Part shown: one piece after another, positions 22,893 through 34,454 of the stretch | How the letters are laid out: each line of letters begins with the position of its first letter | How positions within the stretch are numbered: the first letter of the stretch is position 1 | NCBI RefSeq assembly: GCF_014851395.1 | Contig: NW_024040485.1 | Location: forward strand, 10,248,384-10,312,383 | DNA length: 64,000 nt | Direction: 5' to 3' | Source: Micropterus salmoides | Lineage: Eukaryota; Chordata; Actinopteri; Centrarchiformes; Centrarchidae | Translations under genes and position numbers: made by a program | Notes under the pieces: model-generated | Seen by the model: only the letters and a program-made list of their open reading frames with translations | What the model was told of the DNA's origin: nothing | Database searches by the model: none

Positions 22893-22951
22893 TCTAGCAA
22901 GCAAAAAAATCTCGCAAGTGGATCCAAAGTTTGGATTGTTTTGTCAAACAA
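22893..22951 (+). repeat. Repeat family X, partial copy 4
   Basis: TCTAGCAAGC, CGCAAGTGGATCC and GGATTGTTTTGTCAAACAA match the right half of copy 3. Confidence 0.55.
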
Positions 22952-23269
22952 TAGATATTTAGTATTTCATCATCAGAAGTTAAACATTTCTATAACGTTA
23001 ACCTGTCTGTTAATATTGCAAATAGTGTGTGTTTCTTTATTTATTAATCTAAACCAATTTGAGAAGCCTAGTTAGCCGTAGTGTAGTTACTAGTTATGTT
23101 ACTAGTTGATTACCACAGTAGATTGATGAGAATTTTATACATTTCACAAATACATTTTATCCCACCCCCAATAAATAGATTGTCAATTAGCACAAACCTA
23201 AAGTGGACTAGAAAATTGTCAAAAGTAATATTTCATTTGATGCTTAAACACATGTTATAATGTCAGGGA

Positions 23270-23410
23270 CCAAGCAGTCAGGCAATGAGGAGACCAGGAG
23301 TTTTTGAAAAACAGGTTTTTTTATTTACCCAAAAAATGCAAAACAATGGAAACCAATCTAGGCCTATAAAAGGCCAAACCAAGTTGAACTAAACAAAATG
23401 GATGCCAACT
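23270..23410 (-). mobile_element. Possible retrotransposon 3' region
   Basis: Plus-strand TTTTTTTATTTACCC and AAAATGCAAAACAATGG resemble, in reverse, A/T-rich 3' ends of fish elements. No tail repeat is visible, so this is weak. Confidence 0.25.
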
Positions 23411-23425
23411 ACAACTAATACAAAT

Positions 23426-23438
23426 CCCCCCCCCCCCC

Positions 23439-23469
<31 letters not shown>
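23426..23469. repeat. Compound (C)13 and (CA)14 microsatellite
   Basis: A homopolymer of C (23426-23438) leads through TT into a CA run (23441-23469). The 82-codon minus-strand frame here is a product of the repeat. Confidence 0.95.
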
Positions 23470-23471
<2 letters not shown>

Positions 23472-24769
23472 CAACATGGCAGCGTGTGGTACAGCTCGAT
23501 TGGCAAGCCACAAGAATTTACCGTCCTCCACCCTTGGCCGTACAGTTTGCTCCATCAGAAAGACCTCCATCCAGCATGGTAACCAAAAGACAAAACAATA
23601 ATGATTAATATATAACAGAAAAGGATTATTTAAACCTACAATGTAAAAAAATGTGCACTCCATTTAAACTTTTAAAAACAAAAAGATATGTAGATTACAA
23701 ATCAAATAAGCAGTGTTACTACCTTTGTGAGGATGAATTGTTTGGGGTGTGGCTGACAACCACAGAAATTAACCTGTGCACAAATGTGGTGAAATTTTGT
23801 ACAATATTACCACCCTGTGTGGCCATCATATACTAATATGAATACTTTCATACTAAAGCAGAATCCTAAATGTAGTGCTTTTACTTTTAATTGCGTATTA
23901 TTCTGTTGTGGCACTGATACATTTGCTGAAAGAAACGGTATGACTGCTCTTTCCAACACTGGTTCATAATATAACTCTATAAGTAGGTAACAGAACAACC
24001 GTCTATATCTATATCAGTTGCCTCAAAGTGTTTTCAGGCCTTCACAAAAGGCACAAAGGCCTATTGTCGAAGGTGTGCTGTGAATGTCACGTCTCACAAA
24101 ATGACAATGAAGAATTGTCTGTCTTAGAGGTGGCCACAGAACAATGGTGCATGGACGTGTTTCTGAATGCAACACACTATATCAGACATGGATCTATTGA
24201 TTTGTTCATTCAACAGCGTCACTAGGCCATAAATCTCACTTCACAGTCATACCAACCACAAGGGCAATCTGTTACTAGAGACTGAGCTTGATTGCTTAAA
24301 AACGCAAACGGTATGAACACCATAATGTCATTGAATAAATTTTTCAAAAAATGGTTGGGAATGGTCATTTTTGCAGTGATAGTGGATGCTGATTGCTGTT
24401 CAAATTACGACTACACACTAAATGCTGCAGTTGGGAACAAAATCAGTGAAAATCAGACTAAATCAGACTTTCGCATGCTTCTGTTCTGAATGCAAATTGC
24501 CACATATGAAGAAACGAGGGGGACACTGAAAGCAACATTAGGCTTTGTGGGTAGTTCTATTACTCTTGAGTTTGGCTCCCTGCTGTGTACACATTCACTG
24601 ACAGATGCATAGAGGAAAATATCACACTGCAAACATGGACTGATGGCAGTCCATCCCTAGAAGTTGAAGACTTTAGAAGTCTGAGGTTACAGGCTAATAA
24701 CCATGCATATTCTTTTCTAGTCAATTGTCAACAAGTAAACCAGGCAACAAGATTAGAAGAGATGAGATA
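23470..24769. other. Non-coding sequence, nothing recognised
   Basis: One ATGCAAAT word at 24490-24497. Short frames only. Confidence 0.45.
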
Positions 24770-25000
24770 TTAGTGTTTGATGTTTGGATGTTTCCAATGC
24801 ATTAAGCCTGATGGCTTTACTTCTAATGCGAGATTTGCATAGGAATTACCAGTTTGAATTGGTAGTTGCACAGCATGTGGCGCAGTGATGGCCTCATGAT
24901 TGCTGGCACAATGTAGGGAGCAAGAATTACAAATGAAAGGGAGCTTTGACTTGAGAGATGAAATATACGGAGGTAAATAAATCAGCAAGCGCAACAGGAA
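24770..25000. promoter_or_regulatory. Candidate conserved block with octamer
   Basis: Contains ATTTGCAT (24833-24840), homeodomain-like cores and GGTAAATAAATCAGC near 24972 (forkhead-like). No simple repeats or transposon signatures. Typical appearance of a developmental enhancer, unproven. Confidence 0.3.
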
Positions 25001-25450
25001 AAAACATAATCAACAGATATAAACATAGTTAGACCTAACTTCAGGGGGCTTCTCTAAAGTCTATATTTCCTGGAAATAGTGGAGAATGATGAGGGAGCTG
25101 TCATTGTGCCATGCTGGGGACTGTAATGCAGTGTGCTTTTAATCTCTGATTAAAAATCATTGCTGGTAGTCCAGGCACACTCACTATGTCAGAGCTACCG
25201 TTTCATACCCTGCTCACTTTGGCTTGCTTAAAAAAGGCCGTTTCATTCGGCTCATTTTCAGCAAATGAGTAGGAGGAGGCAGAGTCCTCAGGATTGCAGC
25301 TACACTTGAGGGAGGGGTGGTGCCCCCCACCCCACCCACCCGTAACACTCCTTTCCCCGGGAAAAGAAAGAGAAAGGGCTCAGGAAAAGACCCTCTTTGC
25401 AGTGAGGGAGAAAGCGTGAGAACAGTCACTGCAGGGCATCAGGAACATTG
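25001..25450. other. Mixed block with a GC-rich core
   Basis: AT-rich sequence with a homeodomain-like TCTGATTAAAAATCATTG near 25144 gives way at 25240-25400 to a GC-rich part holding a C-tract cluster described separately. No coding evidence. Confidence 0.4.
25323..25341 (-). promoter_or_regulatory. G-quadruplex motif with one-base loops
   Basis: The plus strand has C-tracts of 6, 4, 3 and 3 separated by single A residues. The minus strand is therefore GGGTGGGTGGGGTGGGGGG, a form in which all three loops are one T. Such motifs are among the most stable parallel quadruplexes known, and the plus strand could form an i-motif. A purine-rich run GGGAGGGGTGG precedes it on the plus strand at 25310. 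Confidence 0.85.
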
Positions 25451-26999
25451 TATCTGTCTGTAGGATGAAAAGCCTGGCAACAGAATGAGAAAATGAGAGG
25501 CCTTTTTACCATAGCCCGGCTCAATAAGAGGGGGGAGTGGATAAAGTAAAAGAGTTCACTACTTCCCAGTAAATTAGATTAAGGTGAGTATTGATTGGGT
25601 AACAAATGCCAGTAGGCCTACACTACAGCATCTACAACAGAAGCTGTTTCAGCGTTTCTTGAAGGTAATGAAAGCAGTAATGAAAGTACAAGACAACTAT
25701 CTTATTACAGCACATTTACACCAGTGTATCACACACCAGTAAAACCAAAGAAGACAGCAAATGGCCCAAACGGAAATGGAGTTACTATACATCGCACACC
25801 CATGGGTACTCAGTTCAAAGCATTGCAGCCCGTAGAACTGAAAAGTACAACGCTGAGATAAGTCAAAGCATCGATGTTTAGCAAACGTGCTGTCTCAGCA
25901 ACCTAACAGATATGTTGCTGATAATGGCCACTCGCTGCATGCAGGTCCTTAAGTCAAAATTCAAGCCAAGACTTCTGTTTTGTGCCCTCACGGCAAGATC
26001 TCTAGGACTCTCCATTAATCTGTGCTTAAGCTGCCTGACTTCAAAAACAGATGCTTGAGGAGGATAAGGCAACTCAGTAGGAGAGAAGGTACCTAAGCCT
26101 TGGTTGGATAAGAGAAAAAAAAAGTGCCAGCTTTACAGTGCACCATATCTGTTAGATGAGACTTCACAGGAAATAGTTTTTTTGTTATCCTCCCACACTT
26201 GTATGAGAATGGCATGGGCTACTCCAGGTGTCACCACCACTTCTTCAAGTAGATATTGTGGCATGTTTTGACGTTGCATGTTAAAGACAGTTTTGTTTGA
26301 TGGCAAAGGCAAAGTAAATTCCGTTCACTGCTCCTGAAGTAGTTCGGCGTGTTGTTGTTCCTAGTATTAAGCCTACCAGCTTCAGATTGTCTGTAACATG
26401 GTCAAGGTCAAGGAAACTTGATAAACAGTAAGGATCATCTCATCAATGGATCAACACATTTTTTCATTGGAAGACAGGCTCCAATGTTCGGTTCTGTCGC
26501 CAAGTGAGCACTGGGAGTGAGGCAATCTGCAGATAATGTAATAATCTGTGGCTCCTATGACAGATGCAAAAGGCCTAATCAATGAATGTCCTCATGCTTT
26601 CACTTTAAGTGCATCATTTATAATTCAGCATCTTTATATATGCATATTGCATTGAATAACCAATGAATGGGATTGATGTCCTGTTGTGCACCTCCTTGTA
26701 ATGAAAATGTTGAGTGTGAAGACACCGTGAAGTGTTGTTGTTGTTTCTCCATCATCAAGTGTTAGATCACTGTTTTCCCAGATTGAGTGGAATGTGCACC
26801 ATGGCCTTGCACCTCAGTCATTGTAAGCATTTGCATTTTATGTTTTTGTCCCCTGTAGTAATCAGTATCTCAGGGATCTGCTTAATGGTCTGAGACAGTT
26901 TAGTCAACAGATCCCATGATAAACAGCCTTTTTTTGCCCCATCGCTAGATTATGTTTTCAGAGAGCAATGCATCAGCATTCAACAATATGTTAGTTCTG
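25451..26999. other. Unique non-coding sequence
   Basis: No repeats recognised. Octamer word at 26829-26836. The part 26560-26900 has several TAAT and TGCAT words and could be regulatory. Confidence 0.4.
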
Positions 27000-27420
27000 C
27001 CTGTGTGGAATTGCGCTGGCGACTCTGAGCATTTAATAAAAACCCGATAAAAAATGATGCTGCTCACAGCACTGAAGGCAGAGCTGCTAAATCTCAGCTA
27101 AAGCATATTCAAATCCACCCCTGTGCTTGCCTGTCTTCCCATCATGAAAACACTATAATGTTTAGTCATTGAATTTTATGATTACACATAACAACTTGCC
27201 AGATAGGAAAATATCACAACAGACAGCAAACCCAATTACTGTAGCCCGGCACCTAAGTTTGTTTGCTTTAATTTATAGCTAGAGCGGACTGATGGCTTGC
27301 TGGTGACAGTAGTGCATGAAAGTCCACCAGCTGATTTATGCAATCATATTTATAGTCAAATGACAGGGTGGGGTGTTTGGGGGTTTATTCATATCTCTGA
27401 TTGGCCTCCTTTGTTTTCTA
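27000..27420. promoter_or_regulatory. Candidate conserved non-coding block
   Basis: Unique sequence with GCATTTAATAAAAACC near 27028, TTTGCTTTAATTTATAGC near 27262 and CAATCATATTTATAG near 27341. These are AT-rich cores embedded in otherwise balanced sequence, without repeats. Regulatory function is inference from composition only. Confidence 0.25.
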
Positions 27421-29339
27421 CCCTCTATGTATATATAGTTGTTGGCTGCACAGTTTAGATATTGGGGGAATGGGATACACTTGATGTTTTCCTATTTAAG
27501 CCAATAGCTAAGGGCTTTTACCTCCATGTTGAAATAATTTTACCTTTTTCACTTTTAGATAAGTGCTCAAATTAGCTGTTTTTGCCAACAGCAGTTTGGT
27601 CTTTAGTACAGCTGGCTAATCTTGTCTCTTGTCAGGGAAAGTAGAAGCTGAGCCCCGGGGATAGCAGGGCTTCGACCTCAAGGGCAGCAAACCTTTATGG
27701 GGTTTGTGTTGCATATCACAGTGGATTAAATAGTGTGTGATATCATTTCAGAATTTTGTCTCATACTTAAATTAGACACTTGCAATCACTGCTCCAACAC
27801 ATTCTCCGTGCTTTCTGGTGGCTCCTCGCAAACCATTTGCGCTCTTAAAACGGGTCAGAGGGGCTGATGTAGTCGCAGGCCAAGGGTGTGCGATACGTGA
27901 TGAGCAAGGGGAAAAAGTGTTGTGGAATTCGGCACTTCCCTCAATACGCCAGTCGTCATACAAAGGACATTCTGCATGTAAAGTCGAGACACTCGAGGCA
28001 CGCACACATACAGCACACACATGCACACAGAGGCTCCCAATGGAATGTGTGACCCTTAACCCTGATACTTCTAGACAGTAATTAAAGGCAGACAGTGTAT
28101 TATGTGACAGTGTGCAGTTGGTCAGATGGAGATAGAGAGACACGGGTTAAGGGGGCCTTGGGGACCGATGTGATGTCCAAAATAGACCTTGGAGATTAGG
28201 GGCCATGCTGAAAAGCACCCACACTTGTGCAGGAATGTCATAGCTTGTCATGATTTTCTATTAAGCCCTCCAGCATCCTTTTTCCATATTGACAAAATTC
28301 CTGTGATTTTGAAGGTTAAGAGGCGACTGCCAGCCCCGCCCAAACAATGCATTGCATTCCTATAGATTCATCTCTATTGGCTTTGAATGTTTTGAATGAC
28401 AAGGTCTGGTCAAGGATCAAGAATAACATGCATGGAAAATGTCAATGACGTGCATTTTATATAACCCAGCAGGCAAAACCTAATGTTTTTTAATATTTTC
28501 TTTTCTTTCCTAGTTATTCAGGAGAAGTAGGCTATGCACTGTAATGCACTGTACGCTTGTTTATTATTTTTCTGGTTTTCCAAGAAAAATACTGCAGGTT
28601 GACTCTTTTCTTTATTGTCCGTGTTACACAACAGAGGTAAGTACTACAAGTAGACTCACTGAGCAAAGCAGACCATGTCTTTATCAGGTCACCCACTGTT
28701 GGTTAAGACAATGAGCTTCATTATAAAATAGTGCGTTGTTGTATCTTTCACTGCTCCTTTGACTTGTGTTTGCCAATGAGTATGATTAAAACTCACAGCT
28801 GGGCATTTTATCATCTGTTTGGCAGACAAGGAGTCATTTTGGGCGCATTGTTTCAGAGGGAAAAATTACGTGTGGCTCCTGTTGGAGGATAATACAGAAT
28901 GGAATTGTATTGGCACAAGAGAGTGTGGTTAACTTCTGAGTCATGCTGCAGATTTGGAGGATTAGGGGAAGAACAATGAGAATCTTTCAGGGACTGAGAT
29001 AAGCATATTGAGAAAATAGATGGGCAGCGATGGTGCCAGAAACTTTTTTTGGACTGACAGATAAGAGACTAAGATACGGTCTTAGAATTTGTCTGATGTG
29101 AAAAATTAATTAAACACTGAATGTGGAAAATCTCTCTGAAGAGGAAAGCCTCTCGTTTATGGTAACAATCTGATACAACATCAGAATCACAGCATTTTTT
29201 ATTAAAGGAGACGCCAGTACCGTTTTATTTTTTACACTCACGCAGTATAGACTCTGTATTGTCCAGGTCCAGTTTAAATGAGACAAGGAGCAGTCTGCCT
29301 GCTTTGCAATGCACCTTGCACGGCATGTAGTTAAATACA
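27421..29339. other. Unique non-coding sequence
   Basis: No transposon recognised. The 123-codon minus-strand frame (27772-28143) crosses a CACA-rich part and resembles no known protein. Nothing further supported. Confidence 0.45.
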
Positions 29340-30160
29340 TCATCTGCAAGTTGCTACCTGGGAAATGGTATTCATTACGCGTGAGCTCTTCCTGGCACCA
29401 AATGCGTCTCTGTGTCTCACAAATTAACTGAGTGCCAGCCTACAGACTTGTTTTGACGCAATTTGTCATGCCAGCTTCATTTGCCCTGTTTAAAGCAGCA
29501 ATTAGAAATTGGCTGCATTGGCGAAGCCCTGGGGTAAGTCACACAGATACAGTTCTCGACCTTCGCACCCGCTGATGCTCTGTTGCCAGTGGCCTCGTTG
29601 ATGATCAAGAGCGTTACATTTTTACACCCTGAAGGACACTCAACATGTTAGTCCCTAAGGTGTAATCCAGTGCTGCATTCTGCTTCATTACCATTTCAAA
29701 ATGCAGAATTACCTGTCAGTGCTCTATTGGGAGCCTGTGTTGCCAGCACTCCCACACCCACAGTAACAAAGGGTACTGCCTCTTAACACATAGATTGTCA
29801 TTAAACGAAACTGGAGCTATTTGTAGGTTCATTAATTACACCCTTTCACACACCACTTCCCTTTCCCCGGAACAAAGGGAAGGTGAACGAGGACTTCCAT
29901 TTTTGCTGTACATCAATGTCAGATTACAGCCGTCCTGGCTTCAGCTTGCCTCCCTTGCTCTCTCTGTGTGCCCCAGAGATATGCGATTAATTATAATGAA
30001 GTGGGGAAAAAAGTGACATTGATGTCGCTGTGTATACACTGTCGCCTTAAACTTTATACAAGAGTCATGGGCGTGAAATTGGAGGAACTCGCGCAGAATT
30101 TTTATGATCACCACATGTCTTGCCGTGAGTTCATGATTTCACGTCTCGCTCTGTAAGGGG
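29340..30160. promoter_or_regulatory. Candidate conserved non-coding cluster
   Basis: Two blocks stand out: 29380-29540 (with CAGCAATTAGAAATTGGC near 29496, paired ATTAG/AATTG cores) and 29790-30000 (with GGTTCATTAATTACACCC near 29826 and GCGATTAATTATAATG near 29981). Both are free of repeats. The pattern suits homeodomain-bound enhancers, but cross-species conservation has not been tested. Confidence 0.3.
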
Positions 30161-33100
30161 AGGTTTTGAGGTGTCAATTCAAAATGTCGTTTCCTCCAGA
30201 CAGCTGAATGTTCTACTGCAATTACATCAGAGGGTGATATTAGTCTTGAGTCATCATCCCGGTATTGTTTAGCTCTAATGAGTAACTGGAATATATCTGG
30301 TTGTTTACCATGGAATGTGATACTTTACTGTGCATTAGGCACTCTAGACGCTAAAACACTAATGAGCCACTGAGATTTGACCAGCAAGCACCTACCTTTC
30401 TGCTTTATGTTTGTTTTGAGATGGACTATGTGCAGCTTCTATTAAGTAGAAACTGTTGCTTTTCAAATAAAGCAGCTTAGAGCTCTTAATAATGCCACAC
30501 ACTGTGCATACAGGAGCATGCATCTATAGCGTAATCTACTGTACCTTCTTTACATATGTTCAAATCAGCATGTAATTGCCAAGACTAATCTGTCACATTT
30601 CACATCTTAATTAAAAGAATAAATCATAGTACCCTGTGTGTCACACTCTCTATTACCACTTGAATCCGCCCTCCTGTGTAACGAATCGCAAAGCCAACAA
30701 AGCTAATGAAAGTATATCAAAGTCCATCCCCTTGTTGAATGAGACAAATTTGATCTGTATCTTTCAACACACACCAGCTGTCTAAATACATCTCTGAAGT
30801 GTCATGGCCTCTTAATGGAAATTGCTGACGACAGCTAGCCACACAAGGAATGAAAAATAGTTCAAATCTGTATTATGTCTGCACAAATAACAGGTTCTTT
30901 CGCTTGATCAGAAACAAACAGAGTGTTTCAGAGGTTCTCACTCCTGATGCATTACGGTCGAAGTACTCTGCTGTAATAATGAACTTCACTGGGTCTGTAT
31001 TTGATAAGAACTATGGTTTTACACTTGATTTACAGCTGTATTAATCTGTGAGCTTTGTATTTTCCCAACCTTGTTAAATCTTGTAGAGTTATCTTCTAGG
31101 TGCAGGTGTGCATTTAAAGGTGTCAATTATCAGTCAAGTTATCAATCCGTTATGTAACTTAACTTCTTCATGACCTGCAGCTGAGCAAAGAGATGCTTTA
31201 CCACTCATTTAAATTCATTTAATACCTAAATATTTACTGATACTGTCATAATGTAGGTGATAAATGGCCACAACCGAGGAGCACATTTATTACGTATGCT
31301 TTAATCAAATCATAGTTTATCAGAGGCATGGTTATACCCTGTGATGCGAAAAATTGCCATGCTTTTGTCTCGCTCACCACCAAGACTACCCTGATTAATA
31401 GATGGATCTCACATCTGCAAACCACAACACTACTTTGATTGTGGGTGCTGGTCCACCACCAATAATAAGCTTAATGTATATGGGCTTTTTAAATACAATT
31501 TAAGAAGTGCTTCACGGTCAATAAAGACCATATTACATTAATGAAACACAACCAAAAAAGAGAAATCCAACAGAACCGCCATAAAATGAAAATCCCAGTG
31601 TCTGGGGGAAAAAATAAAAATCTTGATGTAACTTAAAGCAAGGTTCTGTGTTTCATCCTCGCATCTCCCTTGGTAGGTTGCTCCAAAGTCTGGCTGTTCC
31701 TTAGCAAAAGCAGGGTTACTTTTATTCTTCAAACCTAGATGTTGGAATGACCAGAAGGTGCCCCATCTGAGGATCTGTGTGTGAGGAGCTGTGTGTTGGA
31801 TCATATCGAGTTCAAAGTTCAGTCATGCAGCTGAGGGATAAAGCCAGCTGTTATTTTAAAGCAATTAGTAAAATTGTAAAAATCTGCCTTAAAACAGGGG
31901 ACCAGTAAAGATATAGCAGGATTATGAAAGTGATATGATCCCATTTCTGTGCAACAGTTAATACTTTCAGGCGCATCTTGGAAAGGCTCATCCAGTTCTA
32001 TAATACAGAGTTGCTAGAGTAGAAAATGTTTTTTTCATTTCTTCTTTCTAGTTTTCCAAAATTAAAATATGTTTGAGTTAATGTGATTGCACATTTTTAT
32101 TCTTAACGCTAAGATTTGTACAATCAAAGGGAAGATTAAGATGATTGACAACTATGGCATTTGTAATACCAGGATCAGTTCACTTCCTGATGAATGAAGT
32201 GAAGCATTCTGCCTCATCTAAATCACATTATATCTATATGACCAAACCTGAATGTAGTTCATATCAGTATGTAAAGACTTAAAGCAAGTAATCAGAATTT
32301 TCCATTTTGTTAAAGTTCATGGAAAATTCATAATGCTAAGGTTTACCAAACTCATGCTTGAACGTTATATACAGAATATTACAATTATATACAAACTGAA
32401 TGGCATGTGGTTAAATCGAGGCATAGTCACCCTTTTTGACAATATTGTTCTCAAAGGGCTTTGAGAATTGCAGCCATTATAACTTTGCAGAGTTCTTGGA
32501 TTTTAAGGTGTAGCAGACGGTGATTACAGGCAGTTGATTACTCACCAAAAAGGCACAGAAATGTCAAACATTTCACGGGCTTATTCAAGTATTTCAGTCA
32601 GAGAAACTTGAGTCAAAGAATTGACCATAAATTGCAGAAATCTGGCAGAAAAAAAGGCTCTACTCTTTCAGGGAACTCTGAAAGAATGTAAGCAGCGACA
32701 AGGATTCTGCTGGGAGAACGAATCCCCCTAACATATAACACTACAGAATTAGACATACTGTCGGTAAGCATACATGAACATCCAAGCATACCAGGACAAC
32801 AATACCAAAGCTTAAATGGCACAAGGAGGAGGTTTACATAGCTAGTACTAGTAAGAACTGATTTTAAGAGGCTGCCTAGTACATTTGTGTGAATATGACG
32901 GGATGTGGGAAGTCAGCTGGTAGCACACGTTGTGTCAATGAACACCGAGCATAAATGAGACGGCTGACAACAAACAGCTGATGTGAGTGTGATTTCAGTT
33001 TCTCTGCCTGATCTAAAGAAAAAGTAAAAATTGAGTTCAAGTGCAAGTTCCACTGCAGATCATAAAACCCTGAATCATTACCTAACCTAACATCAACCCT

Positions 33101-33779
33101 AATGTGACCTTCTTTTTAACTCTAACCAAAACAGGCTACTTTCTCTCTGTATTACTTGGCACTTGTGGACTGTTTATAGAATTAAAAGTATTAATGTAAT
33201 TAAATGTAACCTGTCTATGACACCTGACCTAAATGTTGGTTTAGATTCATACCTGGGACAGCTACTAGACCTCTGTCTAGTTTTCACTCCTCCACACTTC
33301 CTGGACCTGTGCTCCCTTTTTTGCTGCCCTTACAACATCTGCCAGCAATTTTCAGCTTTGATCTTTGCTATCTGGCTCTCATCTTATGGTGTGTGTCTGG
33401 GGTGGCGATTGAAGGTGATGGGGTGAATATTAGAGACTGACATTTCTCTGCCATCTGACATCACAGACGGCACATTTCAGTGTTGCCACTACAGGTGGCG
33501 TGTCCTCCATGGCTCTCCATTACTCCTCACAGACCCTGAGGGACAACTCTGGACTTTATCTGAAAATAATTGTTTTCAATTCTGTATGAAATGTCTATAC
33601 TATAACTACACTCACAGATCTAAGGGACATCACATATCTCGAACCCCTTCTCCAAATCTATAAAACAGTGGTTACTGGACAATCCAACATGCTGTCATAA
33701 TCTGGGGTAGTGGCTTTTACTGTTTGTGTGTGGGTATGCATTCTTATATGTTTCCTTAACATATTTTTCTACATGCCAT
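30161..33779. other. Unique non-coding sequence, repeat-poor
   Basis: No recognised mobile element in 3.6 kb. A weak telomere-like string (CCTAACCTAACATC) lies near 33081 and is too short to mean anything. Frames are under 90 codons. Confidence 0.45.
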
Positions 33780-33900
33780 CAACCTGCCAAGGACTGCAGC
33801 TGAAAATTAATTAGCCTGTTTGGCTAAATCTGGCGCATTTGCATGATGGACCCAAGTGCTCATGTTAATTAATGTTCGCTGCCCCTTCTGAGATACATAC
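33780..33900. promoter_or_regulatory. Candidate conserved block with dense motifs
   Basis: Within 100 bases: AAAATTAATTAGCC (near 33803), ATTTGCAT (33837-33844) and GTTAATTAATG (near 33863). Paired ATTA cores around an octamer are typical of POU/homeodomain enhancers. The region lacks repeats. Confidence 0.35.
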
Positions 33901-34409
33901 ATACAGAACATAAACATAGAAGGAAATTGTCTTTTCATTTCAACACTGAAGAGTATTACTTTACATTTCTCTTGTCAGATACAGCTCTTGTTGTGTCATC
34001 AACTTGACAGGTTATATTTATTTGATTACAGAACAATAAATATAATATTTGTTGATGGATTATGCATGTACGTCTCTGGTGTGTATCTCAGAACATTAAG
34101 GAATGTTTCATGGTAACACAGAAAACTTTAGATTAAAGTGCTTTGATTAAAGTGTCTCTCTGCAGATCTAAACTGAATGCTTGCTTTTGTGTTTTGTCCC
34201 CTTGATGTTTAAAGGTTGGAGAAATTAAACTGGGTTTAATCCTCTGACCGGTAAACTCTGGCAGGAGAAATAAATAAGCACCACTCTTGGAAAAAAGACT
34301 GGGTTTAGTCAGCCTTTAGCCTGGCTTAATGAGGCCAAAATCGGAGCCATTTCTCTTGTCACCTTTATCTAGTAAAACGTACACGTTACATCTTTGTTGA
34401 CCACAACCG
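33901..34409. other. Unique non-coding sequence
   Basis: Nothing beyond ordinary AT-rich sequence. 34290-34380 is more balanced in composition and leads into the minisatellite. Confidence 0.4.
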
Positions 34410-34454
34410 CCTCCTCTTTTCCTCCTCTTTTCCTCCTCTTTTCCTCCTCCTTTT
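34410..34454. repeat. 11-bp minisatellite, about 4 units
   Basis: Tandem CCTCCTCTTTT units at 34421-34431 and 34432-34442, flanked by a partial unit before and a CCTCCTCCTTTT variant after. It is a polypyrimidine tract on the plus strand. Confidence 0.9.

Noticed and set aside
27772..28143. 123-codon minus-strand frame rich in Cys and Val
   Set aside because: Partly produced by CACA repeats; no match to a known family.
33075..33130. Telomere-like CCTAACCTAAC string
   Set aside because: Only about two degenerate units; too short to be an interstitial telomere.
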